Positions 1 through 11,103 of a stretch of 64,000 bases of DNA are shown here, in pieces. A program made the translations under genes and the position numbers. Source of the DNA: Macrostomum hystrix (taxonomy: Eukaryota; Platyhelminthes; Macrostomidae); contig CATNEN010000003.1 in NCBI GenBank assembly GCA_950097015.1, positions 10,211,501 to 10,275,500 on the forward strand, in the 5' to 3' direction. Position 1 is the first letter of the stretch. Every line of letters starts with the position of its first letter. The notes beneath the pieces are model-generated. The model did not search any database, was not told the DNA's origin, and saw nothing but the letters and a program-made list of their open reading frames with translations.

Positions 1-330
1 GTGCTCAGAAGCCCCTTGAGCACAGGGTCTCTGGTAGGAAGCGGTGGCTCTCTAAACAATAGCTTTGAATGTTCTCAAACTCATAAAATACATTACTCAT
101 TCTCAGCCCAACTCAGTTAGTGTGTCTCTTGCTAAGGCCGGAGTTTGAGAAGCTGTGACTGCTCATTGTGCTCGGACAACCCGTCAGCACAATGTCTGCA
201 CAATGGATGGGAGTGGGTTGGCTGACCCATTATTTACAGCCTCTCTGATTAATTGTGCACAGACAGGGCCATGCTCAACTCGATGTGAGCAGAATCCAGT
301 CTGCTTTTTGGTTTTGACTTGCCCCGCCCC
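1..330. repeat. Copy 1 of a duplicated non-coding module
   Basis: About 75-330 is clearly similar to about 3375-3620. Both hold gttctcaaactcataaaa, then agtttgagaagctgtgac, then tgctcaactcgatg in the same order and spacing. The first 60 bases also resemble 2438-2500 (gtgctcaga near the start, aacaatagc at the end). TGCTCA/TGAGCA words recur. Short ORFs on both strands lack any recognisable domain, so I treat this as non-coding. Copies 1 and 2 are each followed by a pyrimidine-rich minisatellite. Confidence 0.6.
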
Positions 331-439
331 CCCAATTTTCTGAGGCTGCAAGTCCAAAAAATATCGAGTGCTCAAACAAAACTATAGCCTTTTTCTCACC
401 TTTTCCGCATTATTGCTGACTGCTTTCTGTCTGCTTCTG

Positions 440-1755
440 TCCTCACCTCTGTCTGTTTCTCCCCTCATCTGTCTGTTTCTCCCCTCATCTCTGTCTGTTT
501 CTCCCCTCATCTGTCTGTTTCTCCCCTCATCTCTGTCTGTTTCTCCTCTCATCTCTGTCTGTTTCTCCCCTCATTTGTCTGTCTGATTCTCCCCTCATCT
601 GTCTGTTTCTCCCCTCATCTGTCTGTTTCTCCCCTCATCTGTCTGTTTTTCCCCTCATCTGTCTGTTTCTCCCCTCATCTGTCTGATTCTCCCCTCATCT
701 GTCTGTTTCTCCCCTCATCCGTCTGTTTCTCCCCTCATCTGTCTGTTTCTCCCCTCATCTCTGTCTGTTTCTCCCCTCATCTCTGTCTGTTTCTCCCCTC
801 ATCTCTGTCTGTTTCTCCCCTCATCTCTGTCTGTTTCTCCCCTCACCTCCGTCTATTTCTCCCCTCATCTCTTTCTGTTTCTCCCCTCACCTCCGTCTAT
901 TTCTCCCCTCATCTCTTTCTGTTTCTCCCCTCATCTCTGTCTGTTTCTCCCCTCATCTCTGTCTGTTTCTCCCCTCACCTCCGTCTATTTCTCCCCTCAT
1001 CTCTTTCTGTTTCTCCCCTCACCTCCGTCTATTTCTCCCCTCATCTCTTTCTGTTTCTCCCATCATCTCTGTATGTTTCTCCTCTCATCTCTGTCTGTTT
1101 CTCCCCTCACCTCCGTCTATTTCTCCCCTCATCTCTTTCTGTTTCTCCCCTCACCTCCGTCTATTTCTCCCCTCATCTCTTTCTGTTTCTCCCCTCATCT
1201 CTGTCTGTTTCTCCCCTCATCTCTGTCTGTTTCTCCCCTCACCTCCGTCTATTTCTCCCCTCATCTCTTTCTGTTTCTCCCCTCACCTCCGTCTATTTCT
1301 CCCCTCATCTCTTTCTGTTTCTCCCCTCATCTCTGTCTGTTTCTCCCCTCATCTCTTTCTGTTTCTCCCCTCACCTCCGTCTATTTCTCCCCTCATCTCT
1401 TTCTGTTTCTCCCCTCACCTCCGTCTATTTCTCCCCTCATCTCTTTCTGTTTCTCCCCTCATCTCTGTCTGTTTCTCCCCTCACCTCCGTCTATTTCTCC
1501 CCTCATCTCTTTCTGTTTCTCCCCTCATCTCTGTCTGTTTCTCCCCTCATCTCTGTCTGTTTCTCCCCTCACCTCCGTCTATTTCTCCCCTCATCTCTTT
1601 CTGTTTCTCCCCTCACCTCCGTCTATTTCTCCCCTCATCTCTTTCTGTTTCTCCCCTCATCTCTGTCTGTTTCTCCCCTCACCTCCGTCTATTTCTCCCC
1701 TCATCTCTTTCTGTTTCTCCCCTCATCTCTGTCTGTTCCTTTCCTCATCTCTGAA
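440..1755. repeat. Minisatellite, 20-22 bp pyrimidine-rich unit
   Basis: More than 55 imperfect copies of a unit built on ctgtttctcccctcatct. Sub-variants carry acctccgtctat or ctctttctg and alternate in a higher-order pattern from about 840 onward. The strand is almost pure pyrimidine. Open frames through it are only absence of stops in a short repeat. Confidence 0.95.
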
Positions 1756-2985
1756 TTTGAAGAAGTTGAAGCTGTAGATAACATGAGCACACTCAGTATC
1801 TGGGCGCCAACCCAGCACAGCAATGAGACCCTCCCGCAGGTAAAAACGCAGCCAAAGGGTGCCCGAGAGGCAGAGGCTGGACTGAGAATAGACTCCAGTC
1901 TGTCCAAAGCGATCTAACGCAACCAATGCTCAGCCAAACCTGCAGTCTTTGAGCTTGTCCTGCATGCCAACCTGCCACTTATGCACATTTCAGCTATGCA
2001 AAGCAGATAAATGTGCTCCATTTAAATCATCATCTTTACTCACAAGCGTTGCTAACAACAACAAAACTGCAGCCCACCCTGCTGGATGAAAATACTCACA
2101 CAGAAACAGCAGACTTGCATATTACGAGCGTCAGAATGAAAGCATGCGAGATAAATTTACCAAATCAAAGTTTATCCTTTGAACTCAAATAAAAAACACA
2201 AAGCAAATTCTTACTGTAACATTGTTAAGAAGTGAGCACACTTGAGCATACATGTCGATTGGAACCTCATGGTGAATATCGCATTTAAAATAGTTAACAA
2301 CAATATTCATACTGATGTAATTATATATTTTATTAACAACTCGATACATTAGCAACTGTATACGAGTATATTTAAACTGTGCTCAACTCATTGTCTGCTT
2401 GAGAATGCTTTTTCGGGAGGCAATTCAAAGGCTCACAGTGTGCTCAGAATTGCCCTTTGAGACAAGTGTAGTGGTGCTCACTGAACAATAGCAGCTGCTG
2501 TGCCAATGACAAAACAAAACTAAAATCATTGGCTTTGTAAAGATCAGCAACTTCCGAAAAACTGATTGAAATAAAAAGGCAACACTGCTCAAATGTTAGC
2601 AGCCAGTTTAATTAGCATTTCAAGCAGCCGCATGAGCTGAAGCCTGGACGGACAGATAAGAGAAAATCACACTGCTTAGATAGGTTTAGCCATAGACAGA
2701 AAATTAATTGCAAAAAGCCAGTGCATTTTGGTCAGGTGATAACAGCTGCTGAAAGCCGTTTTCTGATAAATCTGCGAATGAATATGTTAAACAAATCCCA
2801 TTCAATATGGGTCACGAGGTCTGGGATCTTTTTGATTCAGATACAGGCTTCAGTTGAATGGTTGAGATCTGAGAGATTGAGCATATTTGGTGAGGAATAA
2901 GAAAGCTGTTGAGGATTCAGACTTCAGGATTCGGGATATGAAATAAGGGATAAAATTTTTTTTTTATTTCTAGGTTTTGTATGTT
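1756..2985. other. Intergenic stretch, no gene seen
   Basis: Mixed-composition DNA. Minus-strand ORFs near 1700-1980 run into the neighbouring satellite and resemble no family I know. 2438-2500 resembles bases 1-60. A poly-T run lies near 2955, just before the next minisatellite. I see no RNA gene or promoter that I can defend. Confidence 0.5.
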
Positions 2986-3332
2986 TATTTTGGGCTGTGG
3001 ATTCAGGGTTGTGGATTCAGGGCTGTGGATTCAGGGCTGTGGATTCAGGGTTGTGGATTCAGGGTTGTGGATTCAGGGTTGTGGATTCAGGGTTGTGGAT
3101 TCAGGTCTGTGGATTCAGGTCTGTGGATTCAGGTCTGTGGATTCAGGTCTGAGGATTCAGGTCTGTGGATTCAGGTCTGTGGATTCAGGTCTGTGGATTC
3201 AGGGTTGTGGATTCAGGGTTGTGGATTCAGGGCTGTGGATTCAGGGCTGTGGATTCAGGGCTGTGGATTCAGGGCTGTGGATTCAGGGCTGTGGATTCAG
3301 GGCTGTGGATTCAGGGCTGTGGATTCAGGATG
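2986..3332. repeat. Minisatellite, 15-bp unit
   Basis: About 23 copies of ggattcagggctgtg, with sub-blocks in which the middle reads ggttgtg or gtctgtg. The 15-bp unit is a multiple of three and lacks stops, so it reads open in several frames without being coding. Confidence 0.95.
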
Positions 3333-3374
3333 GTGAAAGTCATTGGTCGACTTTGCAGGCAGGCCGGCTCACAC

Positions 3375-4017
3375 TGTTCTCAAACTCATAAAATCATGAA
3401 CTCAGCAGCGGCCCCATCCATTGTTCTCAACCCATCTCAGCCTGCCTGTCTGCTGCTAAGGCCGCAGTTTGAGAAGCTGTGACTGCTCACTGTGCTCAGA
3501 TAAACCCCTCAGCACAATGCCTCTGTCTGGGAGTGGGGTGGCTGCCCCTTAGTTACAGCCTCTCTTGATAATTGTGTTCACACAGTACCGTGCTCAACTC
3601 GATGCTGAGCAGAATCTGGCCTGCTACACATCGGGCGGCGACCCCCTCCAGCCCTTAAAGTCGAGCTCTGACAGCAGGGAATAAAGGGGAGAGGACAGGA
3701 CAGAAGCGGAGAGACTGCGGTTCAGCCTCATCGGAGCGGAGGGAGGTGGGTGAGTCCACAGGCCCATTGTGTCGGAGAAGGCGGGCCCGAGATGCCTTTG
3801 CCTTCGCCTCGGTGCTTAGAGGGGCCATCAGGAGAGGCTGCGAAAATTGTATAGAATTCGCGAGCCCTGCTCAGAGCGGAGGGCGGAGGGCGGAGGGATG
3901 TGAGTACGGCAGCTCAGCTTGGCCCTGCAGTTTGGACTGGCTTTTGCCGCACCCGCGGCATCCCTAATTAACTGGCATTGTGCTCAGCTGCTGCTGTGCT
4001 CTCCGCTTCTGTCTTCA
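3375..4017. repeat. Copy 2 of the duplicated module, with GC-rich flank
   Basis: 3375-3620 repeats the order of blocks seen at 75-330. The following 3620-3960 is GC-rich with several gagcgga words, and could be a promoter or a non-coding first exon; that is only a guess. A 73-codon plus-strand ORF at 3746-3967 has no recognisable domain. TGCTCA words are again frequent. Confidence 0.5.
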
Positions 4018-5036
4018 TCTGCCATTCTCTGTCTCCATCTGCCATTCTCTCTGTCTCCATCTGCCATTCTCTGTCTCCATCTGCCATTCTCTGTCTCCAT
4101 CTGCCATTCTCTCTGTCTCCATCTGCCATTCTCTCTGTCTCCATCTGCCATTCTCTGTCTCCATCTGCCATTCTCTCTGTCTCCATCTGCCATTCTCTGT
4201 CTCCATCTGCCATTCTCTGTCTCCATCTGCCATTCTCTGTCTCCATCTGCCATTCTCTGTCTCCATCTGCCATTCTCTCTGTCTCCATCTGCCATTCTCT
4301 GTCTCCATCTGCCATTCTCTCTGTCTCCATCTGCCATTCTCTCTGTCTCCATCTCCCATTCTCTCTGTCTCCATCTGCCATTCTCTGTCTCCATCTGCCA
4401 TTCTCTCTGTCTCCATCTGCCATTCTCTGTCTCCATCTGCCATTCTCTCTGTCTCCATCTGCCATTCTCTGTCTCCATCTGCCATTCTCTCTGTCTCCAT
4501 CTGCCATTCTCTGTCTCCATCTGCCATTCTCTCTGTCTCCATCTGCCATTCTCTGTCTCCATCTGCCATTCTCTGTCTCCATCTGCCATTCTCTCTGTCT
4601 CCATCTGCCATTCTCTCTGTCTCCATCTGCCATTCTCTGTCTCCATCTGCCATTCTCTGTCTCCATCTGCCATTCTCTCTGTCTCCATCTGCCATTCTCT
4701 CTGTCTCCATCTGCCATTCTCTGTCTCCATCTGCCATTCTCTCTGTCTCCATCTGCCATTCTCTCTGTCTCCATCTGCCATTCTCTGTCTCCATCTGCCA
4801 TTCTCTCTGTCTCCATCTGCCATTCTTTGTCTCCATCTGCCATTCTCTGTCTCCATCTGCCATTCTCTCTGTCTCCATCTGCCATTCTCTCTGTCTCCAT
4901 CTGCCATTCTCTCTGTCTCCATCTGCCATTCTCTCTGTCTCCATCTGCCATTCTCTCTGTCTCCATCTGCCATTCTCTCTGTCTCCATCTGCCATTCTCT
5001 CTGTCTCCATCCGCCATTCTCTCTGTCTCCATCTGC
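4018..5036. repeat. Minisatellite, 18/20-bp unit
   Basis: About 53 copies of ctgtctccatctgccatt, in 18-bp and 20-bp versions that differ by one ct dinucleotide. It reads open in at least three plus and three minus frames, which marks those ORFs as artefacts. Nearly pure sequence suggests recent expansion. Confidence 0.95.
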
Positions 5037-5235
5037 ATGGGGATTTGTGATCGAGGGCCAGGATCAGGTTTAGGGATGACGCTTCGATAATCCGGATTCG
5101 GATAGGGAACTTCATTATCGTTTCGGGATCGGATTTTCAGCCTTTGGTGGCCAGGATTTTTTTAGGGATCAGGGTTGGTGATTAGGGTTGGGAATCAGTG
5201 TTTGGGATCAGGGTAAGGGATCTGGGTTGGGGAAC

Positions 5236-5478
5236 ACTGATACAGTCTGTGTTAGACTGTGTCTGTGTTAGACTGTGTCAGTGTTAGACTGTGTCAGTGT
5301 TAGACTGTGTCTGTGTTAGACTGTGTCTGTGTTAGACTGTGTCTGTGTTAGACTGTGTCTGTGTTAGACTGTGTCTGTGTTAGACTGTGTCTGTGTTAGA
5401 CTGTGTCTGTGTTAGACTGTGTCTGTGTTAGACTGTGTCTGTGTTAGACTGTGTCTGTGTTAGACTGTGTCTGTGTCA
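5236..5478. repeat. Minisatellite, 16-bp unit
   Basis: About 15 copies of gttagactgtgtctgt, very homogeneous. It is preceded by degenerate gggatcagggttggg-like words (5150-5230). Confidence 0.95.
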
Positions 5479-5805
5479 AACATTCATCTATTCTTATACA
5501 TGACGATTGTTTACCATTACATTTGTGGGGCTGAAGTGCTTGTTTCTATGGAAACAGAGCCAGAGAAAGGGTGGTCCAAGATATCTGGGTTTGAGGTCTG
5601 GATTTTGGAACATATTTCTATTTTTGTACGAGCTATTTAGGATTATGGGAAGGATTTAGGAAAACATTTTGGTATTCGAGATGAGACTCGGCATCCAGGT
5701 TTCGGATCTGATTAAGAAAGACTCGTGAGTGTTACCTTTGGGATCACATGGTTTGCTCTTGGCATTGTGATTAACAGTGAAAACAAATTCACTCAGCACT
5801 GGCTT
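5479..5805. other. Intergenic stretch, nothing identified
   Basis: Unique-looking DNA between two minisatellites, with no ORF of note and no RNA-gene signature. Confidence 0.5.
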
Positions 5806-6118
5806 TGCCTGAAGTTCGATGGTCACTGGCCTGAAGATTGATAGTCACTGGCCTGAAGATTGATAGTCACTGGCCTGAAGTTCGATGGACACTGGCCTGA
5901 AGTTCGATAGTCACTGGCCTGAAGTTCGATGGTCACTGGCCTGAAGTTCGATGGTCACTGGCCTGAAGTTCGATGGTCACTGGCCTGAAGTTCGATGGTC
6001 ACTGGCCTGAAGTTCGATGGTCACTGGCCTGAAGTTTAATGGTCACTGGCCTGAAGTTCGATGGTCACTGGCCTGAAGTTCGATGGTCACTGGCCTGAAG
6101 TTCGATGGTCACTGGCAG
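5806..6118. repeat. Minisatellite, 22-bp unit (dispersed family, copy A)
   Basis: About 14 copies of a unit with core tggcctgaagttcgatgg followed by tcac. The same unit, and the same linker actcactcacaaagcac, recurs at 20415-21130. This array lies about 180 bp past the 3' end of the ankyrin-Mab21 gene. Confidence 0.95.
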
Positions 6119-6298
6119 GACTCACTCACAAAGCACGAGCCTAAAGTTCAATGTTTACTGCCCTAAATTTTGATAGTCACTGTCCTTAATTTCTGCAGGA
6201 TTTGAGGCCGTTTTCATATCCACATTTATCATCGCTTTGCAGTCGATCATGGAATTGCTGTTAAAATGTGTATTTTGGTTTGCTTTTGGTTGAATTGT

Positions 6299-9200
6299 CT
6301 ACTTGGCATCAACGTTAGGGTCACAAACACACAGCACCTGCAGCATTTTGATCCACAACAAGGTTTTTTTCTTGGTATACAATTGGTCTATGCGATCTTC
6401 ACCTTGGTCTTGGCGATCTTCACCTTGGTCTTGGCGATCTTCACCTTGGTCTTGGCGATCTTCACCTTGGTCTTGGCGATCTTCACCTTGGTCCTGGCGA
6501 TCTTCACCTTGGTCTTGGCGATCTTCACCTTGACTGCTCAGCCTCTCAATCTTCCGCTGCAGCCACTCCGGCAGCCGGCACAGCTCGTGAGTGATTCTTC
6601 TGCGCAGCAGCTGCAGCAGCTCCAGATCGCCGCAGATCGCCGCAGCAACCAGCAGCTCCTGCTCATCAGCATCCTTCGTCTGTTCCACATCCCGGATCCA
6701 TTTTTGGTCGCGCCCGTCTCCTGCTCTTGTCAGCTGATTGCGAAGAGCCCGCAGCAGAGCGTCAAAGTTCAGGTAGAACCAGTCTTCGTAGTTCTCCATC
6801 TGCAGCGGAAAGCAGCTAGTAAAGACTTCGCGCTCAATGGGCAGCTTCGGTCGCTCGTCAAACCTGAAGCAGAATTTCCAGGCGGAGTCTCGGCTCCTCA
6901 GGTGCTGCCACACAAAATCCGCAGTGGCCTCACTCGCCGACCTCTCAGCTCCCCAATCGATGCCTCTGCTCGCACTGAACGGCCCGCAGTCGCTTACAAC
7001 TCTCGCTGCACTGAGTCGGTCGCCGAACTTGAGGCAGGCCAGCGCTCTGAGAGACTCTCGCGCTGATCGGGCGCAGTCTGGCAGTTTGTCGATCAGCTCT
7101 GCGAGACTCTCTCGGGATTGCGGGCTGCGGTCTCCATCGGACAGACGAAGCACCAACTCTCTCACGATGTCGTAGATCTCGTGGAACTCGCATGTCTTGG
7201 CTTCTGACACGGGTCTGTCATAGAGTACAGGCAGGATGAGGAACGGGTGGAAGTGGAATCGGCCCGAGTCGGTGACAGGTCGCAGACTGTCCTCGAACTG
7301 CAACAGCAGCTGAGGCAGCTCAGCCATGGCGTCTCTCAATGCGCCGGCTGCCCGATTCAACGCTTCGCTCACACTCTCAGCTGATGTGGGCGACTTCAAG
7401 CCTCTCAGGTACACAGCGGCATCGCTCAGGAAGAAGTGCTCCAGGATCCGACCGTCAGGTGTGTCTGATCTGCAGCCGCTCTCCACACCGTCAAGCAGCA
7501 TCTGCAGCGAGCGCCTCGTGAGACTCACGAGATTCTCCGGCTTCCACTGCTCAGCCGGTGTCTCCTCCAGCATTCGGAACGTGACGGTCTTTGCGTGATA
7601 GGACTTGAAGCCGACGTTTGAGATTTTCTTCTTCAGCAGCCACTTGAGTGTGACGAACAGCTGGCCTTGCAGAGTGCTGAGACTCCGCAGCAGTCGCCTC
7701 TCCAGGAAGCTGCTGCTCACTCGGAGCTGCTGGCCCCCCATTCCGGGAGGAGCTGCGTGCACCACGTGACAGGGCGATGAGGCAGAGGTGAGGTCTCGCT
7801 GGAGCGACTGCAGCACGGACTGGGGGATGTTGGAGTTGGAGACTCTTGGTGGCTGCAGTGGCGCGATGGGAGGGTAGCGGCAGAGGCGGCGGGCGGTGAC
7901 TTCGTCCACAGCCGGTCTCAGGGCGGAGCCATTCCATGAATCGGCTGGGTTGGAGGCTGGAGGAATGGGAAGTGCGAAAAACATTGCAAATGCCACCAGA
8001 TTTCAATTAGATAGTAACAAAACTAATTCTCTACTTTATTTCATGATATCTGTTAGCAGGGCAACAATCCAAGCAGGAAAAAATGTGCCAAGATGGTTTT
8101 TGTAGTCTGAAAACTTTGGCTAGGGCTAACATTGCTAGTTAACTAACAGTTTGCTGGATTCATGCAAAGTGGCACGAGAAACAGTTCCTGTCAATGAGTG
8201 GTATAGTTGCGAGACGCTAAAATAGGACATGAAATAGAATAGGACATTAGATTTTGGCATATAAAAATAATTATGCACGACAAATTTTTAATTAAATCAA
8301 ATTTGGATTGTTTTCCCTGTTTGTTGTTTGCTTTAGAAAGCCAAAGAAGATGAGCAGGCCAAACACATGCTCAATTCTTGTCCCAGCCATCCCGACAGTC
8401 TCTGGCAGGAAATTCTCACCGAATCCGGAGCTCAGGATGTGGCCATTGCTGAGCTCCCCTGTCTGAGCAGCCTCCACTCGGTCGCACTCGCACACATCTC
8501 TCGGGTGAATCGGCCTTCCTGGAATCAGCTGAATAACATCGATGTCAGAGTCGATGTCAGTTCCGCCATCCAGAGAGACCAGGCTGTTGCCCCAGGCCTC
8601 AGAGAAGCTGCCCACAGCGAACCAGTTCTCAGAGTTCAATCTCTTCCTGAGAACATTCTGCAAGACGTCAGCCACAGCGATCTGCAAGGCGGCTCTGGAG
8701 TCCACGAATCCCGACTGAGAGAGCTTGGAGTGCAGCTGCTGGCTCAGCTCTGCGTCGCTGGGTGTGGCTCTGAAGGGTGAGAGGAGGCGGCAGTGCTGAG
8801 TTTCAGTCAGGCTGGGAGGCTCTGAAGGGTGAGAGGAGGCGGCAGTGCTGAGTTTCAGTGACGCTGGGAGGCTCTGAAGCCTATATCTGAAGACAATCAG
8901 TTCCGAACTTCAGCTCTCAGATGTCGAGTCTGATTACTCTGAGAATCCGAAGTCTCACATTATCTAAGAACACTGACTGTTCAGGTCACTTTGACAAGAA
9001 ACAGGAGCTCCTACCTGTTCTGCTTCTCAGGCAAAGGTGCGGAGGATCCACGGCCCAGCAGGTCAACCACTAGGTCATGGCCGATTTCCGTGGCGATTCG
9101 CAGAGCAGCTTCGAGCAAGTCAGGGCTATGAACGAACTCCATGAGTGACTCGACAACACTGAGGTGGCCGTTCTGTGATGCAATGTAGAGAGGTGACTCG

Positions 9201-10591
9201 CCAGCATTTCTTTTAAGATTGACGTCGGCTCGTGCTTTGATGAGTAAGTCGACCACCTCCTTATGGCCATTTTGTGATGCAATGTAAAGAGGTGACTCGC
9301 CAGTATTTCTTTGAAGATTGACGTCGGCTCGTGCTTTGATGAGTGAGTCGACGACCTCCATATGGCCTTGCTGTGATGCAATGTAGAGAGGTGACTGGCC
9401 AGTATTTCTTTGAAGATTGACGTCGGCTCGTGCTTTGATGAGTGAGTCGACCACCTCCTTATGGCCTTGCTGTGATGCAATGTAGAGAGGTGAGCAGCCT
9501 GCATTTGTTAGAAGATTGACGTCGGCTCGTGCTTTTATGAGCGAGTCGACCACCTCCTTATGGCCATTTTGTGATGCAATGTAGAGAGGTGACTGGCCAG
9601 TATTTCTTTGAAGATTGACGTCGGCTCGTGCTTTGATGAGTGAGTCGACCACCTCCTTATGGCCTTGCTGTGATGCAATGTAGAGAGGTGAGCAGCCTGC
9701 ATTTGTTAGAAGATTGACGTCGGCTCGTGCTTTGATGAGTGAGTCGACGACCTCCATATGGCCTTGCTGTGATGCAATGTAGAGAGGCGACTGGCCAGTA
9801 TTTCTTTGAAGGTTGACGTCGGCTCGTGCTTTGATGAGTGAGTCGACGACCTCCTTATGGCCATTTTCTGATGCAATGTAAAGAGGTGAGCAGCCATCGA
9901 CTTCGTGAAGATTGATGTCGGCTCGTGCTTCGATAAGTGAGTCAACGACCTCCTTATGGCCGTTGCAGGATGCAATGTAGAGAGGTGAGCAGCCATCGTC
10001 TTCTTGAAGATTGATGTCAGCTCGTGCTTTGATGAGTGAGTCGACGACCTCCTTATGGCCATTTTGTGATGCAATGTAGAGAGGTGACTGGCCAGTATAT
10101 CTTTGACGATTGACGTCGGCTCGTGCTTTGATGAGTGAGTCGACGACCTCCTTATGGCCATTTTGTGATGCAATGTAGAGAGGTGAGGAGCCAGTATTTG
10201 TTTGAAGATTGACGTCGGCTCGTGCTTTGATGAGTGATTTCACCAGTCGGTCGTGACCATCCATTGATGCAATATACAATGCTGTCGTCCCTCTCCAGTT
10301 CTGCTTATCTACATCCGCAATGGCTCGGATGAGTTTCACCAGAATTTCATGTCTTCCGAATTCACAAGCGAGCATTGCTGGAGTATAAAATGAGTCTGCA
10401 AAGGCGATGAAGGCATCGAGGCTCCCGCCGCTGACAATGAATCGCTCAACCGCCTCCACTCGGTCATCTCTGATGGCTGCCAGCAGCTCCTCGTCGGTGA
10501 GTTCTTGTGCGTCTTCTCGCTGCTGTGAGTAATGTACTGAGTTCATCAGGTACACCAGGACAGCCGTGAGTATTCTCAGCAAGGGAAACAT
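6299..10591 (-). CDS. Ankyrin-repeat / Mab-21 (cGAS-like) fusion protein
   Basis: Proposed exons: 10591-9015, 8769-8420 and 7956-6299, with phases 2 and 1 that match, giving about 1194 residues. Residues 1-24 are hydrophobic ([20 protein letters not shown]), like a signal peptide or anchor. Residues about 65-500 hold some 13 ankyrin repeats of 33 residues, nearly identical ([20 protein letters not shown]). Exon 2 encodes the nucleotidyltransferase core: GS at about 579-580 and a DID pair at about 601-603 ([11 protein letters not shown]). Exon 3 holds the Mab-21 C-terminal half, with [41 protein letters not shown] and [10 protein letters not shown]. It ends in seven QGEDRQD units and a 28-residue tail. 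The family includes cGAS-like receptors and non-catalytic Mab-21 proteins. No third catalytic acid and no cGAS zinc thumb are evident. Sensing or signalling is inferred, not shown. Alternatives: an extra exon, or different N- or C-termini. Confidence 0.82.
6383..6532. repeat. 21-bp coding tandem repeat
   Basis: Seven units (cgatcttcaccttggtct plus 3 bases, plus strand) encode QGEDRQD repeats near the C-terminus of the ankyrin-Mab21 protein. Near-perfect identity suggests a recent, possibly length-variable expansion. Confidence 0.85.
8769..8872. repeat. 52-bp tandem duplication at a splice acceptor
   Basis: 8769-8820 and 8821-8872 are nearly identical. Each carries, on the minus strand, the pyrimidine tract and cag of the intron 1 acceptor. 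The model uses the one ending at 8770. Use of the other would add 52 bases, shift the frame and meet a stop at once. Confidence 0.8.
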
Positions 10592-11103
10592 TTTGCAGGT
10601 GTCTGCTTGTGGGTTGGGAAAGTGGCAAATGAGCTCGAGTAGGGCAGCTCAGCCTTTGGCCTGAGACTTTGCTTTTGCTGCCCGCTGAAGCCAACCAGAA
10701 GCCTTCCTTGCTGCTGGAGGCCCATTGGCTGCTGAGCTGCTCCGAGTGAGTTGCTTGCACGCACTGGCTGCGGAAAGGTGTAGGCCAACCTAATGCTAGT
10801 GCGCTAAGTTGGATTGTCAGTTAATCTTGTATTGGAAGAGAAAGATTGAAGCGAGTTGAAGAGAGAAAATGATTTCGTATTTGTTTACGCATTCTTGGTG
10901 TTGTAAGCTTTCTGAGCTACCACAAAGTTTACGCGAAGTTTTTTGGTTTCATAGTATAGACAAAGCGTTACTTATGCTTTGAGGGAGAGGAAGGGTGAGG
11001 CAGGTGGAGAGGAAGAGTGAGGCAGAGGGAGACGAAGAGTGAGGCAGAGAGAGAGGAAGAGTGAGGCAAAGGGGGAGAACGGAACAGAGAAGCAGCTGCG
11101 ACA
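10592..11103. other. 5' flank of the ankyrin-Mab21 gene
   Basis: Contains overlapping minus-strand ORFs without family resemblance (10464-10788), then a short degenerate gagaggaagagtgaggc repeat at 10983-11070. A promoter is expected here by position, but no core element is convincing. Confidence 0.4.

Noticed and set aside
3919-5115. Long ORFs on both strands (334-384 codons)
   Set aside because: All come from the 18/20-bp minisatellite and occur in several frames at once.
8292-8419. Read-through of exon 2 of the ankyrin-Mab21 gene to the stop at 8292
   Set aside because: It would cut the Mab-21 fold in half. A strong donor (g|gtgaga) at 8419 and a good acceptor at 7957 keep frame into the rest of the domain.
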